Source: Narthecium ossifragum (lineage: Eukaryota; Streptophyta; Magnoliopsida; Dioscoreales; Nartheciaceae). Taken from it: 64,000 nucleotides of DNA. This document shows positions 52,433-63,332 of the stretch, one piece after another. The number at the start of each line of letters is the position of its first letter. Positions within the stretch are counted from its first letter, which is position 1. Position numbers and translations under genes: made by a program. The notes under the pieces were generated by a model that was not told the origin of the DNA, did not search any database, and worked only from the letters and a program-made list of their open reading frames with translations. The stretch lies in contig OY986975.1 in assembly GCA_963920575.1 (NCBI GenBank), positions 2,498,650 through 2,562,649 of the forward strand, in the 5' to 3' direction.

Positions 52433-53150
52433 ACATTTAATAATCCTGTATATATATGGTGTACAGAAGTTTTCGGTTGTGCTATCAAAACCAGAGGAAT
52501 TATTTTCCCTTATGCACGCTATTTTTCTGATACAATCACAAAATGTTGAACAGATTTGCATCAAGTCTCATGTTGCTATGTAAAATTTGATTAGCAATGA
52601 AGACTATATCTTCGGTTTGAGATATAGTGCTGCTTATGGTCACGTCTTAATCAACTATATGTTTTTGTTACCCTCTATTTGTTCTCAGTCATCCGTTCAT
52701 AGAATAGATTTTATGGGTGGAGGAGGGTATGTTGCCTGGTTGTGTGCACTGCTCTGTTCTACATACGCCACTTTGGCGATGCTGTGCTTTGTGTTGAAAG
52801 TCTTTCATCCATCATGTCTGTTTAGTTTCATCGTTTTGTCATCTTTGTAAAAAAAAGATTTGTGTATAGCCATGTACACTACACATGGCTTATGTGACCA
52901 TATATTATTGACTTATGTGATGAGGACTAACGGATGTGAGTGGATCTGAAACGTTAAAAGTAATCATGTACGATGCACATGCCTACATGACATGTACCCC
53001 AATCACTTCTCATTTGTATTTGTCTATTTTTTTGACTAGCCATGTTAATTATTTATATTTACCTTATCATGTTTGACTTATTACATATTCATGGTCTTTC
53101 ATGGCCATAAAAGGATTCATTAAGTGTCTAGACATATTATCCTTGTTAGT
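52433..53150 (+). repeat. Duplicate of the STIPL1 3' flank, upstream copy
   Basis: It matches 56944-57965 in the same orientation: TAATCCTGTATATATATGG, CTATCAAAACCAGAGGAAT, GTCTCATGTTGCTATG, GTGCTGCTTATGGTCACG, and the rest through CATGGCCATAAAAGGATTC. The copy lacks about 480 bp (between TTTGAGAT and AGTGCTGC) and has an insert at about 52848-53015. Confidence 0.85.
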
Positions 53151-53760
53151 TTATATATTTAATTACTTAATCATGCGGTCGAGGATATTCGATCTAAATT
53201 ATGTCTGGATATATCAAGCGATCGAGATGAAACCACGTATAAAAGAACAGTGGAGGGTGATGATTAGTATAATTCATTCATAAAAAGAGAAGAATAGTGA
53301 ATGTGATTACCCTGCCAGCTCGGCCCACCTTATGCTACTCTTTCTGTATTTTTCAGTAATATATCAACTGTTGCCTGATCCACGAGATTCATCCAACGCC
53401 ACAGAAGATTTTGGAATTTTACAGAATATTATAGACTAATCTGGAACTTTCTGCAAACATCAAGGACTGCCCTCTTTTGACCACCAGCTTAATTAATGTA
53501 GCTGGACCTAATTAGCACACCAACCAATCTAGACCCATCAAATCCAATTGGATTCAATTCAGAATACTTTTTATCACTAGGATTAGCAATCCAATATTTT
53601 TTTATTTATTTGAGGAGAAGATAATTAAACTAGATTAAATTTAATCAATCTTGACAATCACCCGAAACAAACTAAATTCTCAACTCGACTATTTTTTTTG
53701 TCAGTCGTTGGATCCTGAGATCAATGTCTGAGAGCATGTTATTGCTAGTTTCAATCTCGA
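53151..53760. other. Spacer before the MITE at the STIPL1 promoter
   Basis: AT-rich with no gene. It is probably the original upstream region of STIPL1, now displaced by the MITE. Confidence 0.4.
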
Positions 53761-54243
53761 GTAGGGGTGTACAATGGATAGGGTTTTGACCCGACTAAAA
53801 CACCTAATTTGAGCCTTAATGGACGGGTCATGAGGTGGTAAAAAACGGATCGGGTTTGACCTAACCCGTTGGGATGAAAAATGGATTAATATCGTGAATT
53901 CAACTTTTGATTAACTGGTATAATTAAAATAAGTTGGAAAGTGACATATGCTATTAAAACAAATTGAGTGATCAACTTATTTTTGTTTTTTGGATTTGAA
54001 TTCTCTACTTTGGTTTCTAGTATTTTTGATGGATCACGAATTCAAGATTTGAGAAAAAAAATTAAATTAGATTACATATTTTTTTATTTTTTATGTGACT
54101 GATATTTTATAAATTCATATATTTTTAGTAGGTTAAACGGATTAACATGTATATGTTTATACATGTTAACGAACGGGTCATAAGGTGTGCAAAATTAACG
54201 GATCCGCTGACCCGTGACCCGATCCGTTGCACACCCCTTAATT
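53761..54243. mobile_element. hAT MITE, 483 bp, in the STIPL1 promoter or leader
   Basis: Inverted ends TAGGGGTGTACAA and (reverse complement) TAAGGGGTGTGCAA, with an 8-bp duplication AATCTCGA (53753-53760 and 54244-54251). Next to each end lie GATCCGTT- and GACCCG-rich subterminal repeats. The right TSD ends 48 bp before the STIPL1 ATG. Confidence 0.85.
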
Positions 54244-54299
54244 AATCTCGACTCTGCTCTATCTCTTCTCAAATTAGGGTTCCTTCAAACCCAATCGCC

Positions 54300-56912
54300 A
54301 TGGACGAGTACGAGGGAATGGAGCGGTTCAGCATGGAGAATGACTTTGAGGGCGGCCAGTTCATCGGCGGCGAGTTCTTCTACGGAAAGCGCAAGGAGCG
54401 CCGGGTTCAGACAAAGGACGACGCCATCTATGGCTCTTTTGCCGTCGCGGACTCCTCCGCTTCCGAGGACGACTCTGACGGCGGACGGAAACGGCGTCGG
54501 CGTAAGCGGGACGGCCTCATCTCCGGCAAGCCAGACCTCTCGAAACCCGTTCTCTTCGTCTCCACCGGTTCCGTCATGCCATCCCAGGAGGTCGACCGCT
54601 CCCTCCGCGAAGACGAAGTTGACGCGTCCAAATCTAATTCTAGCACCAGCCAAGGTCTCGGATTCGGCTTAGGGTTTGGCGCTGACGCTGAGATGAAGGA
54701 TTCCAGCGTCAACCCGGATGCTGAAGAGGAGGATGATAATTATCTGCCCACGGCCTTTGGCAGGATTATAAAAGAGGGAGCCCAGCGTCGGGAGAAAGAG
54801 CGCGAGAAGGAGAGGGAAAAATCCAAATCATCAAAGAAAATCCTTGGGAGAAGAGATGGTTTGTCCCTTCCGGAGCTTGGAAAGTTCGAGAGTCACACTA
54901 AAGGCATCGGATTAAAGCTCATGGAGAAGATGGGGTACAAAGCTGGTGGTGGATTGGGGAAGAACGAGCAGGGTATAGTCGCTCCTGTTGTGGCTAAACT
55001 ACGTCCCAAGAACATGGGTATGGGATTCAATGATTACAAAGAGGCGAAACTGCCGGCTTTGGGTGAAGTCCTGGAGGAGAAGGCAGCATCAGCTGTGGCT
55101 TTATCGGTTGGGCGCCCGAAGGAGAAGAGGTGGTCGAAGAGCAAGCAAGAGAAGAAGAAAGTTGATTACTTGACGGCTGAGGAGCTGCTGGCCAAGAAGC
55201 AGGAGCAGCAGGGTTTTGAGGTTGTTCAGAAGGTGCTTGACATGAGGGGTCCCCAAGTCCGAGTCTTGGCGAACCTTGAGAACTTGAACTCCGAGGAGGA
55301 GGCCAAGGAAAACCGGTTGCCGATGCCCGAGTTGCAGCATAACATGAGGTTGATCGTGGACTTGGCCGAGTTAGATATACAAAAGATTGATAGGGATTTG
55401 AGGCGGGAGAGGGAGAAAGTTGTGAGCTTGCAGAGCGAGAAGGAGAAGTTCCAGAAGGAGGCTACCAGGCAAAGGCAGCAGCTTGATGTGATGGAGGCCA
55501 TTGTCGGCGTGCTTGAGAGGGTGGAGGAGGAGAGCTCCTCTGGCGCATTGACTTTAGATTCATTGCTGAGGACCTTTAATGGCTTGAAGGAGAATTATGG
55601 AGAGGAATACAAGCTTTGCAATCTCTCGGCCATTGCATGTTCACTTGCCTACCCATTGCTCATCCGGGTGTTTCAGGGGTGGGAACCACTTCAGAATCCT
55701 TTACATGGCTTGCAGCTCATGTCTTCATGGAGGGATTTGCTGCAGGGGGGTCAGCCCTACGACTATTCGGATGGTGTTTCAGCTGCTTCCCCTTATGCAC
55801 AATTGGTCAGCGAGGTTGTTTTACCTGCTGTGAGGATATCGGGAACTAACACGTGGCAGGCGAGGGATCCTGAGCCGATGCTACGATTCTTAGAGTCATG
55901 GGACAGGCTGTTGCCACCCCATGTCCTCCAATTGATTCTGGATCATGTGGTCATGCCGAAACTTTCAGTGGCTGTGGAATCATGGGATCCATGTCGGGAG
56001 ACGATTCCAATTCATGTCTGGATTCATCCGTGGCTTCCACTGTTGCGCCAGAGGTTGGAAGCTCTGTATCACACTATCCGGTTTAAATTGGGTAGTGTTC
56101 TTCATGCCTGGCGTCCAAGTGATTTATCCGCTTATGCTATCCTATCTCCTTGGAAGGATGTGTTTGATTCAGCCAGCTGGGAGCAGTTGATTGTGCGGTA
56201 CATAGTCCCCAAGCTGATGAGCGCCTTGGAAGAGTTTCAAATTAACCCTGCTAATCAGAACTTGCAACCGTTCAACTGGGTCATGACCTGGGCATCTGCT
56301 ATCCCGATTCATCATATGGTCACTTTATTGGAGATTGGGTTCTTCCACAAGTGGCAGCAGGTTTTATATCACTGGCTGCATTCAAATCCTGATTACCATG
56401 AAGTTATGAAGTGGTATATGGGATGGAAAAGCCTTTTCCCTCCGGAGTTGCTTGCCAATGAGCGGATTCGAATCAGTTTGACTCAAGGGCTCGATATGAT
56501 GAACAGAGCTGTGGAAGGGATGGAGGTGATGCAACCTGGGCTTAGAGAGAATATCAGTTATCTGGCAGCGACAGAGAAGAGGCGGTTTGACGCCCAGCAG
56601 CAAGCGGCATCATATGCATCTTTCCAGCGACCCTCAACTGTTTCTGCTAACGGGGTCCATGTTGACAGTGTCGGGGCTGCATCTGAGTTGAGCTTCAAAG
56701 AAGAGATTGAGGCCGTTGCGGCGGATCAGGAAATGCTGTTTGTACCCAAAGTTGGCAAATTTTACAACGGTTTGCCCGTCTATGGCTTTGGTAACATCAG
56801 CATCTGCATAGATTCAGTGAAGCGAGTGCTCTTTGCTCAAATTCAGGATAGATGGGATGTTATTACCCTCACCAAATTACTGGAGATGCATAATAATGTT
56901 AGTCGTCGTTAA
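54300..56912 (+). CDS. STIPL1: TFIP11/STIP homologue, spliceosome-disassembly G-patch protein
   Basis: An intronless ORF of 870 residues starting MDEYEGMERFSMENDFEGGQ; the ATG context CGCCATGGAC is good. Residues 1-160 form the acidic/basic TIP N-terminal region, with RKRRRRKR (about 63-70) as a likely nuclear signal. The G-patch spans about 199-243 (KGIGLKLMEKMGYKAGGGLG, then KNEQGI). A Glu/Lys-rich helical part (about 260-400) and the GCFC domain (about 400-790: YPLLIRVFQGWEPL, ILSPWKDVFD, FNWVMTWASAIPIHHMV) follow. Residue order and length match plant NTR1/STIPL1 and animal TFIP11. The protein activates the Prp43 helicase through its G-patch to dismantle spent spliceosomes; in plants it also affects circadian timing and transcript elongation. 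There are no lesions. A hAT MITE lies just upstream, and the 3' flank is duplicated at 52433-53150. The frame could derive from retroposition, but related plant genes also lack introns, so this is not evidence by itself. Confidence 0.95.
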   Translation: MDEYEGMERFSMENDFEGGQFIGGEFFYGKRKERRVQTKDDAIYGSFAVADSSASEDDSDGGRKRRRRKRDGLISGKPDLSKPVLFVSTGSVMPSQEVDRSLREDEVDASKSNSSTSQGLGFGLGFGADAEMKDSSVNPDAEEEDDNYLPTAFGRIIKEGAQRREKEREKEREKSKSSKKILGRRDGLSLPELGKFESHTKGIGLKLMEKMGYKAGGGLGKNEQGIVAPVVAKLRPKNMGMGFNDYKEAKLPALGEVLEEKAASAVALSVGRPKEKRWSKSKQEKKKVDYLTAEELLAKKQEQQGFEVVQKVLDMRGPQVRVLANLENLNSEEEAKENRLPMPELQHNMRLIVDLAELDIQKIDRDLRREREKVVSLQSEKEKFQKEATRQRQQLDVMEAIVGVLERVEEESSSGALTLDSLLRTFNGLKENYGEEYKLCNLSAIACSLAYPLLIRVFQGWEPLQNPLHGLQLMSSWRDLLQGGQPYDYSDGVSAASPYAQLVSEVVLPAVRISGTNTWQARDPEPMLRFLESWDRLLPPHVLQLILDHVVMPKLSVAVESWDPCRETIPIHVWIHPWLPLLRQRLEALYHTIRFKLGSVLHAWRPSDLSAYAILSPWKDVFDSASWEQLIVRYIVPKLMSALEEFQINPANQNLQPFNWVMTWASAIPIHHMVTLLEIGFFHKWQQVLYHWLHSNPDYHEVMKWYMGWKSLFPPELLANERIRISLTQGLDMMNRAVEGMEVMQPGLRENISYLAATEKRRFDAQQQAASYASFQRPSTVSANGVHVDSVGAASELSFKEEIEAVAADQEMLFVPKVGKFYNGLPVYGFGNISICIDSVKRVLFAQIQDRWDVITLTKLLEMHNNVSRR

Positions 56913-56943
56913 GAAATCCTCCTGCTGGTAGGTGGACTTGAAT

Positions 56944-57965
56944 TACTTAATAATCCTGTATATATGGTGTACATAAGTTTTTAGTTGTTCTATCAAAACC
57001 AGAGGAATCATTTTCCTTTATGCACCCTATTTTTCTGGTACAATTACGAAATGTTGTCTTTATCGGAAATTCATCCTTGAGCAGATTTGCATCTAGTCTC
57101 ATGTTGCTATGTAAAATTTGATTAGCAAAGAAGACTATATCTTCGGTTTGAGATTTATAACCTGTGTTGGGTTAGTGGTGTAATATGGTGCTCAACTATC
57201 AAACATTGTTTTTACCATATTGCATCCATTTGTTGTTTGCAATTTTATTTCTTGGTGTCAGAAAGTTCAACCGTATAATACAACTTGTATCTTTCTTTTT
57301 TAAGATTTTCATTTCTTGTTGTTGTTGTTGGTTGGTTACCGACCGTTTACTAAGTTTTTATTATGACTGCTCAAGATTTATACTTGTGCAATTCTCCACC
57401 TAGGTAATAGGCTGACTCTTTGATGTGTTGTCTGTTTTAAGTAGTTTGTATTGTTGGCTATCTTTTTCGCTAGCCACATTTGCATGTAAATCCATGATAT
57501 CATGGTCATTATTTTTGAGACCGATGGTTATTCCTAGTATCACAGTGATTTTCAGTGGTTAGATACACCTGAATGCAATTAATCCACTAGTTCTTCAATG
57601 ATAATTGATAGTGCTGCTTATGGTCACGTCTTAATCAACTATATGTTTTTGTTACCCTCTATTTGTTCTCAGTCATCCGTTCATAGAATAGATTTTATGG
57701 GTGGAGGGTATGTTGCCTGGTTGTGTGCACTGTTCTACATACGCCGCTTTGGCGATGCTGTGCTTTGTGTTGTACTTTCATCCATCATGTCTGTTTAGTT
57801 TCATCGTTTTGTCATCTTTGTTAGGCAATTTGTATTTGTCTATTTTTTGACTAGCCATGTTAATCATTTATATTTACCTTACCATGTTTGACTTATTACA
57901 TATTCATGGTCTTTCATGGCCATAAAAGGATTCATTCAGTGCTTAGACATACTATCCTTGTTTAG
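56944..57965 (+). repeat. STIPL1 3' UTR/flank, downstream copy of the duplication
   Basis: Partner of 52433-53150. It starts 31 bp after the STIPL1 stop codon and holds about 480 bp missing from the upstream copy. Confidence 0.8.
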
Positions 57966-58623
57966 ACAAATTCTTAGCGACTGATTAGGTTCAGAACTAC
58001 TTTTGAGAACAGAGCAACTGTGAGACAATCGACATGCGAGCTTCGCCTTATAAGTTCCTCTAGCCCTTAAGAGTTGCAGATGGCCACTTGTAGGATTCGT
58101 TCTATGAATTCAATCACAAGTGTTTTGGCCATAAATGATTGCGTAAGTAGTTTATGTCATAAGGATGAGTAGTGTCTGAATCCATTATTTATATGGTAGG
58201 TTTTCAAAATTTGGTTTGGGTGCTATTTCAAGGATTAAAGCTGGTTTTGTTTTCTGGAGTTCACATTTTAACAAGGTTGGTACTAATTTAAGCAATTCTA
58301 TAGACTTTTGATTAGAGTTTTGGGGTTTACGGATGTTTTTCTTTAGAAAGAAGTTTCTGAATCTTGAAAAAATAAAGACATCTCAAAAAATTGGAAGGAG
58401 CGATATTGTAATGCCTTGCATTTCTCGAGTTCTCAAAGTGTTCATGTTTTTTTTTATAAAACAAAAATTTCATGCATGTAATTATCATGTGAGATGTGAC
58501 CTTTCTAGTTATCTTTTTCTGTCAGTTGACCATCATAATTTCCTGCCTTTTTAGATGCTTAACCATTATGGTGCAGCATCCATTGTTATATTCTTATTGT
58601 GTTCCGTGTTATTTCTACCGCAG
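57966..58623. other. Spacer or intron-like DNA before the DRP1 relic
   Basis: AT-rich, T-rich sequence. It may include remnants of DRP1 introns. No exon is recognised. Confidence 0.35.
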
Positions 58624-59878
58624 GCTGGTCAAGGAGTCAAGCTCTTGAACATTCTTTCAAAGTATAGTGAAGGTGATCATATAGTTCTCATGTGATACAG
58701 AGTTGTCTTATTTATGCAGTGATGTTACCACCCACATCTTTGTCATCTAAAGATGGAACTTGTCTTTAACATGTTAAAGTGCAAAATGGTACAGTCTGGA
58801 CAATCTGATTTTCTAGGTTCTCAGTTTTCATGTACCATACAATGTCACTAAACTAGATGAATCGATATTGATCCCTTAAATGTGTGTGATAAGTATTTCA
58901 GGTATTTGTCCTTCCAGCATGCATACATGTCTTTCATGCTTAGCAGTCATTTTCAGCTATTTGACTAAGGATATCAGTGTGTACATAGTCTTGGTCTGAA
59001 CCCAAAATTAAGCAGTCCTAGAATTGCTGGTTGGCACGGTCCATTTGAGAATCGGGCCAATTATCTAGTCAAATTGGACTATTGGAAGACTTGCAGCAAT
59101 GCCTCATTAAAAACTTGGTCTTGTCAATATTTGACTGAGGCATGCATGGATGGTGGTTTTATATTTCCTTTACAATGTCACTGTGTAAGCTACATCCCTG
59201 CAGCTTGTAAATGGTTGATCTATTGCAGCTTTCACATCAATGGTGGAAGGGAAAAATGAGGAATTATCAACGTCTGAGCTTTCAGGAGGAGCGCGAGTTC
59301 ACTATATATTCCAGTCCATCTTCGTTAAGAGTTTAGAGGTCTATACCTTGAACCTTACATGCCAAGTTTTGATCTTATCCTCACCTTAACATGCTGAATT
59401 TCACATATTTTGTAAGCAAACTTACTCTCTTTCTCTAGTTCAGTGCAGCTGCATGGTGGAAGGGAAAAATGAGGAATTATCAACGTCTGAGCTTTCAGGA
59501 GGAGCGCGAATTCACTATATATTCCAGTCCATCTTCGTTAAGAGAGTTTAGAGGTCTATACCTTGAACCTTACATGCCAACTTTTGATCTTATCCTCACC
59601 TTAACATGCTGGATTTCACATATTTTGTAAGCAAACTTGCTCTCTTTCTCTAGTTCAGTGCAGCTGCACTTTTTGTTTTCACTGTCAATAACCTAATTGG
59701 CAGAGAATTTTGTCCTTCTGTGTATCTTTTTTCCCCAAGGGGTGGATGGGAGCATGAGATACCTTTATCCCGCACTTGTACTAGTTTGTGGAGAATGCTA
59801 TACTGTTTCTTTATTCTTCTGTAGGAAGTTGATCCTTGTGAAGATGTAACTGATGAAGATATCCGCTTCTCCATTTAA
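58624..59878 (+). pseudogene. Dynamin-related protein 1 (DRP1) gene fragment
   Basis: Exons in order. 58624-58672 encodes AGQGVKLLNILSKYSE with donor AAG|GTGATC. 59229-59338 (acceptor TTGCAG) encodes AFTSMVEGKNEELSTSELSG, then GARVHYIFQSIFVKSLE, with donor GAG|GTCTAT. 59825-59878 (acceptor TGTAG) encodes EVDPCEDVTDEDIRFSI. Phases join correctly (1 then 0). This is the middle region of plant DRP1/phragmoplastin GTPases, which act in cell-plate formation and endocytosis. A TAA at 59876-59878 stands where the family continues into NATG, which can still be read after the stop. Neither the GTPase domain nor the C-terminal GED is present. The second exon is duplicated in tandem at 59453. The fragment most likely came from a larger DRP1 gene by transposon capture or partial duplication. 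Confidence 0.85.
59240..59668 (+). repeat. Tandem duplication of a DRP1 exon and its intron (213-bp period)
   Basis: Unit 1 (59240-59452) and unit 2 (59453-59668) both run from ATGGTGGAAGGGAAAAATG to CTCTAGTTCAGTGCAGCTGC. Unit 2 has a 2-bp insertion (AAGAGAGTTT instead of AAGAGTTT) that shifts its frame. Confidence 0.9.
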
Positions 59879-60441
59879 AATGCTACTGGTTCCACTGCTG
59901 TGAGAAATCTAAAAAATTGTCAGAAAAATTGTAAAATAAAATAATTAAAAATAAAAATCTAACTACATTTAGAAAAAGAATTAAGAGAAAATTAAATTGA
60001 TATTCTGTTGAAAATCAGAAGATTAATCCCCAGCAACGGCGTAAAAAATTAATCACTTACAAGTGTGTTGTTAAATCAGATGTGAACTCAATCGAAAATA
60101 GAATTTATAAACTTTTATTCAAGATATTAAACTAGGGGTAGAATAGTGATGAAATATGGGGTCGAACCACTGGGAAAAACTTGATTTTAATAATGAATGT
60201 GAAATTAAATTTCAAAACTCTAATCCTGAAATGAAAAAGGATTGATTTGGGCTTAACTTATTAATTAAAGCTAATTAAGAAAACGATTAAAGAGATTAAA
60301 ATGTATTAATGAGAAAACTTAGGGATTACTTAATTCACTTTAGTTTCACTTTTTGTACTCTCTAGTTATCCTCTTGTTTTCTTATCTAGACATTATAGAT
60401 TCATAATTTCTTAAACTTACATGAATCCCTAAAAAAAGGTA
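59879..60441 (-). mobile_element. Relic of an Athila/TAT-type retroelement (primer-binding region), minus strand
   Basis: CCCCAGCAACGGCGTAAAAAATT at about 60028-60050 is the reverse complement of a decayed GGCGCCGTTGCCGGGG-type primer-binding site used by Athila/TAT Ty3 elements. GGGGTCGAACCACTGGGAA at about 60160 is another phrase common beside such sites. The solo LTR at 60506 interrupts it. No ORF or LTR pair is seen. Confidence 0.45.
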
Positions 60442-60536
60442 TGTGAGGACCCGTACCTCCAACCCGGTCCGATCTTAAACTTACATGAATCCCTAAAAAA
60501 AGGTATGTGAGGACCCGTACCTCCAACCCGGTCCGA
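60409..60536. repeat. 64-bp tandem duplication over the LTR start
   Basis: 60409-60472 and 60473-60536 are near-identical. Each contains flanking DNA (TCTTAAACTTACATGAATCC), the target-site sequence AGGTA and the first 31 bases of the LTR (TGTGAGGACCCGTACC...). Confidence 0.92.
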
Positions 60537-63327
60537 CCGTGTTAGGTTAAGGGTCTGGTTCTGTGGTTTGACTCGATTGGCCTTGGGATGCGATCGGTTG
60601 ATCGTATTGCTGTTTTTGACCCTAGTGGCATTTTGGTAAATATGCTTCATTGTGATAAGTTTCACACCCGCTTTGCACACACTGCATTTGATTGATGTAT
60701 GCGTTTGATTAGAACCTTAAGGGCATTTTCGATCGGAAGATCGGAGCTCGATCGGGAGAGATCGAATCAGATGGTTGTGATCGATTCCAGATTTCTATTT
60801 AAACCCTTCTCTTTCTCTTTCTTTCTCTTTCTTCTCTTCCTCTCTCCTTCGTTGGTTGCCGGAGTGAAGATCCCGCTGCGGCTTTTCGGCGCGGATTTGT
60901 GGCGATTGGAGTTGAGGATCTTGTAGATCGCTTGCACGACTATACATGTAGGTGTTTCTACCCATTTCAGGTGAAATGGTAACCCTAGGATTGCCTTTTT
61001 GTGTTTTTTGGCTGTTGTACATATTGGAATGTCTTGATTTTCGGTATTCTTGCTCCTTAGCATGTTTAGAAGCTAGCTATGGTTTCATTTTTGTATTCTT
61101 TCGGATAAATTACGTATTTTTGTCGGTTTTTCGAAGGAGTTGGACTCAGATCTGAGTTTGGTTTTTATTGCATGAATGAATTCCCCATCACCAAATAGAC
61201 CTTCCTGCAAAGTTTGAATGGATTCCATCGCCGTTTGATAGATCAAATCCAACAATTCAGTTTTTCATCGGTTTCATCGGCTTTTGGGCAATTTGATTTA
61301 ATTCGGAGGATTTGATCATCCAAAGTTAGATTTCTTAGTATCATTAGATTCCCCACATCCAAATGCACACCTCAACCAAGTTTGGTTTGATTTCGATATG
61401 TTTTGATAGGTTAAATTTGAGAAATTTGATTTTCGACACTATTCATCTTTCGTGCCGACATATGAAGGATCGATCTTCTTTGGGAAGAAGATCGATCTTT
61501 CGTTGGTTCGTGTTCTGCTCTGTCTGAAGAAAATCGATCTTCTTGTCTCGATCCTCTTCTTGACAGAGGGTGTGTTTGAGGAAGATCTCTTTCCCATACA
61601 GAACACCATCTTAAGGAAGATCGATCTTCTGATCGATCCTTGCTTCCCAGGCAGCGATCACCCATGTACGGGATCGATCATCTTGGGTAAGATGATCGAT
61701 CATTTATATGTTGATTTGTCTAATTGATCCGAATTTGATGTTTTCGGTTTCTTTTCGACCCGAATTTCTCGTGTGGCTTTCCCGATGATAAGTAGTGATT
61801 ATTATAGTATTTTAATCAGGATTTTAACGGGTTTATCCTCGGATTACGCCGTGATTTATATTCCGGATCGGTTTACCGATTTCTACCGATTTTCAAGCAG
61901 TTTTCCCGATAAAGCATGTTATACATATATGAATATAGTTTGTGATTGCTCTATCGCTTTATGGGTAACCGGGAGAGTGACGACCCCCGGGAATGTTTAG
62001 TATAAATGGGCCGGAGGTGTGCCCTGCATGCTTAGTATAGATTTACTGCTTTGATTAATAGTCCCGTTGATTGCCGGCGTGCGCCGGGCGCATAACTCGT
62101 TGTACTGGTAGATTATATATATCTTGTATGTGTGCCTTGTGGGCTTGGTCGGGGTTGTATCCCCTTGTAGCAATTTCGGTTGACGACTGTGGACGCTGTT
62201 GTAATACCGAAATTGGCTCTGTTGTTGTTGTTTGGCCGTTGGCTAGTTACTTGCGGGGTAACTGTGAAACCTTAGTCTGTCAGGTGCAAGAGAGCACTGA
62301 AAACTATTGTATATATGTGTTTATCGCTTTGCTCTAATAGTTGTATTGTTAGTATAGCTTACATGTATTTGAGGCCCTTGCTATGCTCACCCATTTGGCT
62401 AGCTAGAGACTATGTCTAGTCCTGTATAATTGATGTCATGTTGTTGCATGCTTATATCTCTTTATCTGTGCCTGAGCATTGCATGTATTTTGTCTGCATT
62501 AGAGCATAAGGCTAGGGTACGGGTGAATAGGGTCTTCGCCGATCCGAGGCTCTCGGGTAGCTCGGATCTAGCTCTAGGACTGTGGATGGGTAGCAAGGAC
62601 TAGGGCGTGATTGTTATGCCAAATCTCTGTATTCTCGAGGATGGGTCTAGTTGGCTATCATCTGTTGTTTGAGGTGTAGAGGTCGCCCAGAGTTCTCGTT
62701 TCATGCTTAGTATCCGTGTTAAAGGAAGTTACATGCTGCTCTGGGTCCTACTCCTTTGTTGTTCAGCGCTGGGCGCTTAGTGGTTGAGAGGGATGGCTAT
62801 TGACAGTTGAGGTCACAGAGCGCGTACCATGTGGTAGGTGGTGGACGTAACGTGAGTTTCCCTTAGAGATGAGACAGAACCCGGGACTTTGTAGTTTCCC
62901 CTTCTTCATGTGCGACGTAGAGTAGAGTAGAACCCTACTGAGCTTATTACTCACTCCTACTCGGGCTGGGTTTACAGGTGCAGGCGTCGGCTCTTCCTCG
63001 GTGATTCCAGCTGGATCAAGTCTTGATGACGTGTCAACTTCTGGAGGCGTTTGAGGTCTCAGAGGGACAAATGTATTTTGGCAGCTTTTGTTTAAAGTTA
63101 TCTTTTGACGATGATGTATTTAACGTTTAATATATGAAATCATATTCCCTCTTTTGATTGAGTTTTATTCCGTATTGTAATATTTAGTTTTACCTTTATG
63201 CCCTTGGAAGTCTTTTAAGTTTAAATTTATTCTACTTTGTGTATTGTCGCGCAGTATCGAATGTGAATAGTGTAGGTTTCACCCTCACGCCTCGGCCCGG
63301 ATGGGTTTTTTGGGTCGGGGTGTGACA
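60506..63327 (+). mobile_element. Solo LTR of a Ty3/gypsy element, 2822 bp
   Basis: It starts TGTGAGGACCCG (also duplicated at 60442) and ends GGGTCGGGGTGTGACA. The target duplication AGGTA is present (60501-60505, repeated at 60437-60441, and 63328-63332). It shares with the full-length element the GGAGCTCGATCGGG box (60739-60764), a TATA box TATTTAAA (60796-60803), GTAGGTGTTTCTACC (60948), a hairpin array (61468-61701), the hairpin GATCCGAG/CTCGGATC (62541-62568), AGAACCCTACTGAGCTTAT and TTTACAG (ending 62977). It is a related but clearly distinct subfamily. Confidence 0.92.
61468..61701. repeat. Hairpin array in the second solo LTR
   Basis: Two perfect hairpins with 13-bp arms: GATCGATCTTCTT-TGGG-AAGAAGATCGATC (61468-61497) and GATCGATCATCTT-GGGT-AAGATGATCGATC (61672-61701). 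Between them are a degenerate unit (about 61526-61555) and GAAGATCGATCTTC, itself a palindrome (about 61615-61630). Confidence 0.9.
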
Positions 63328-63332
63328 AGGTA

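Noticed and set aside
54285..54712. Alternative ORFs at the start of STIPL1 on both strands
   Set aside because: Out-of-frame shadows of the GC-rich N-terminal coding region.
59650..59874. 74-codon minus-strand ORF over the last DRP1 exon
   Set aside because: Shadow of the plus-strand exon; the DRP1 reading with splice sites is far better supported.
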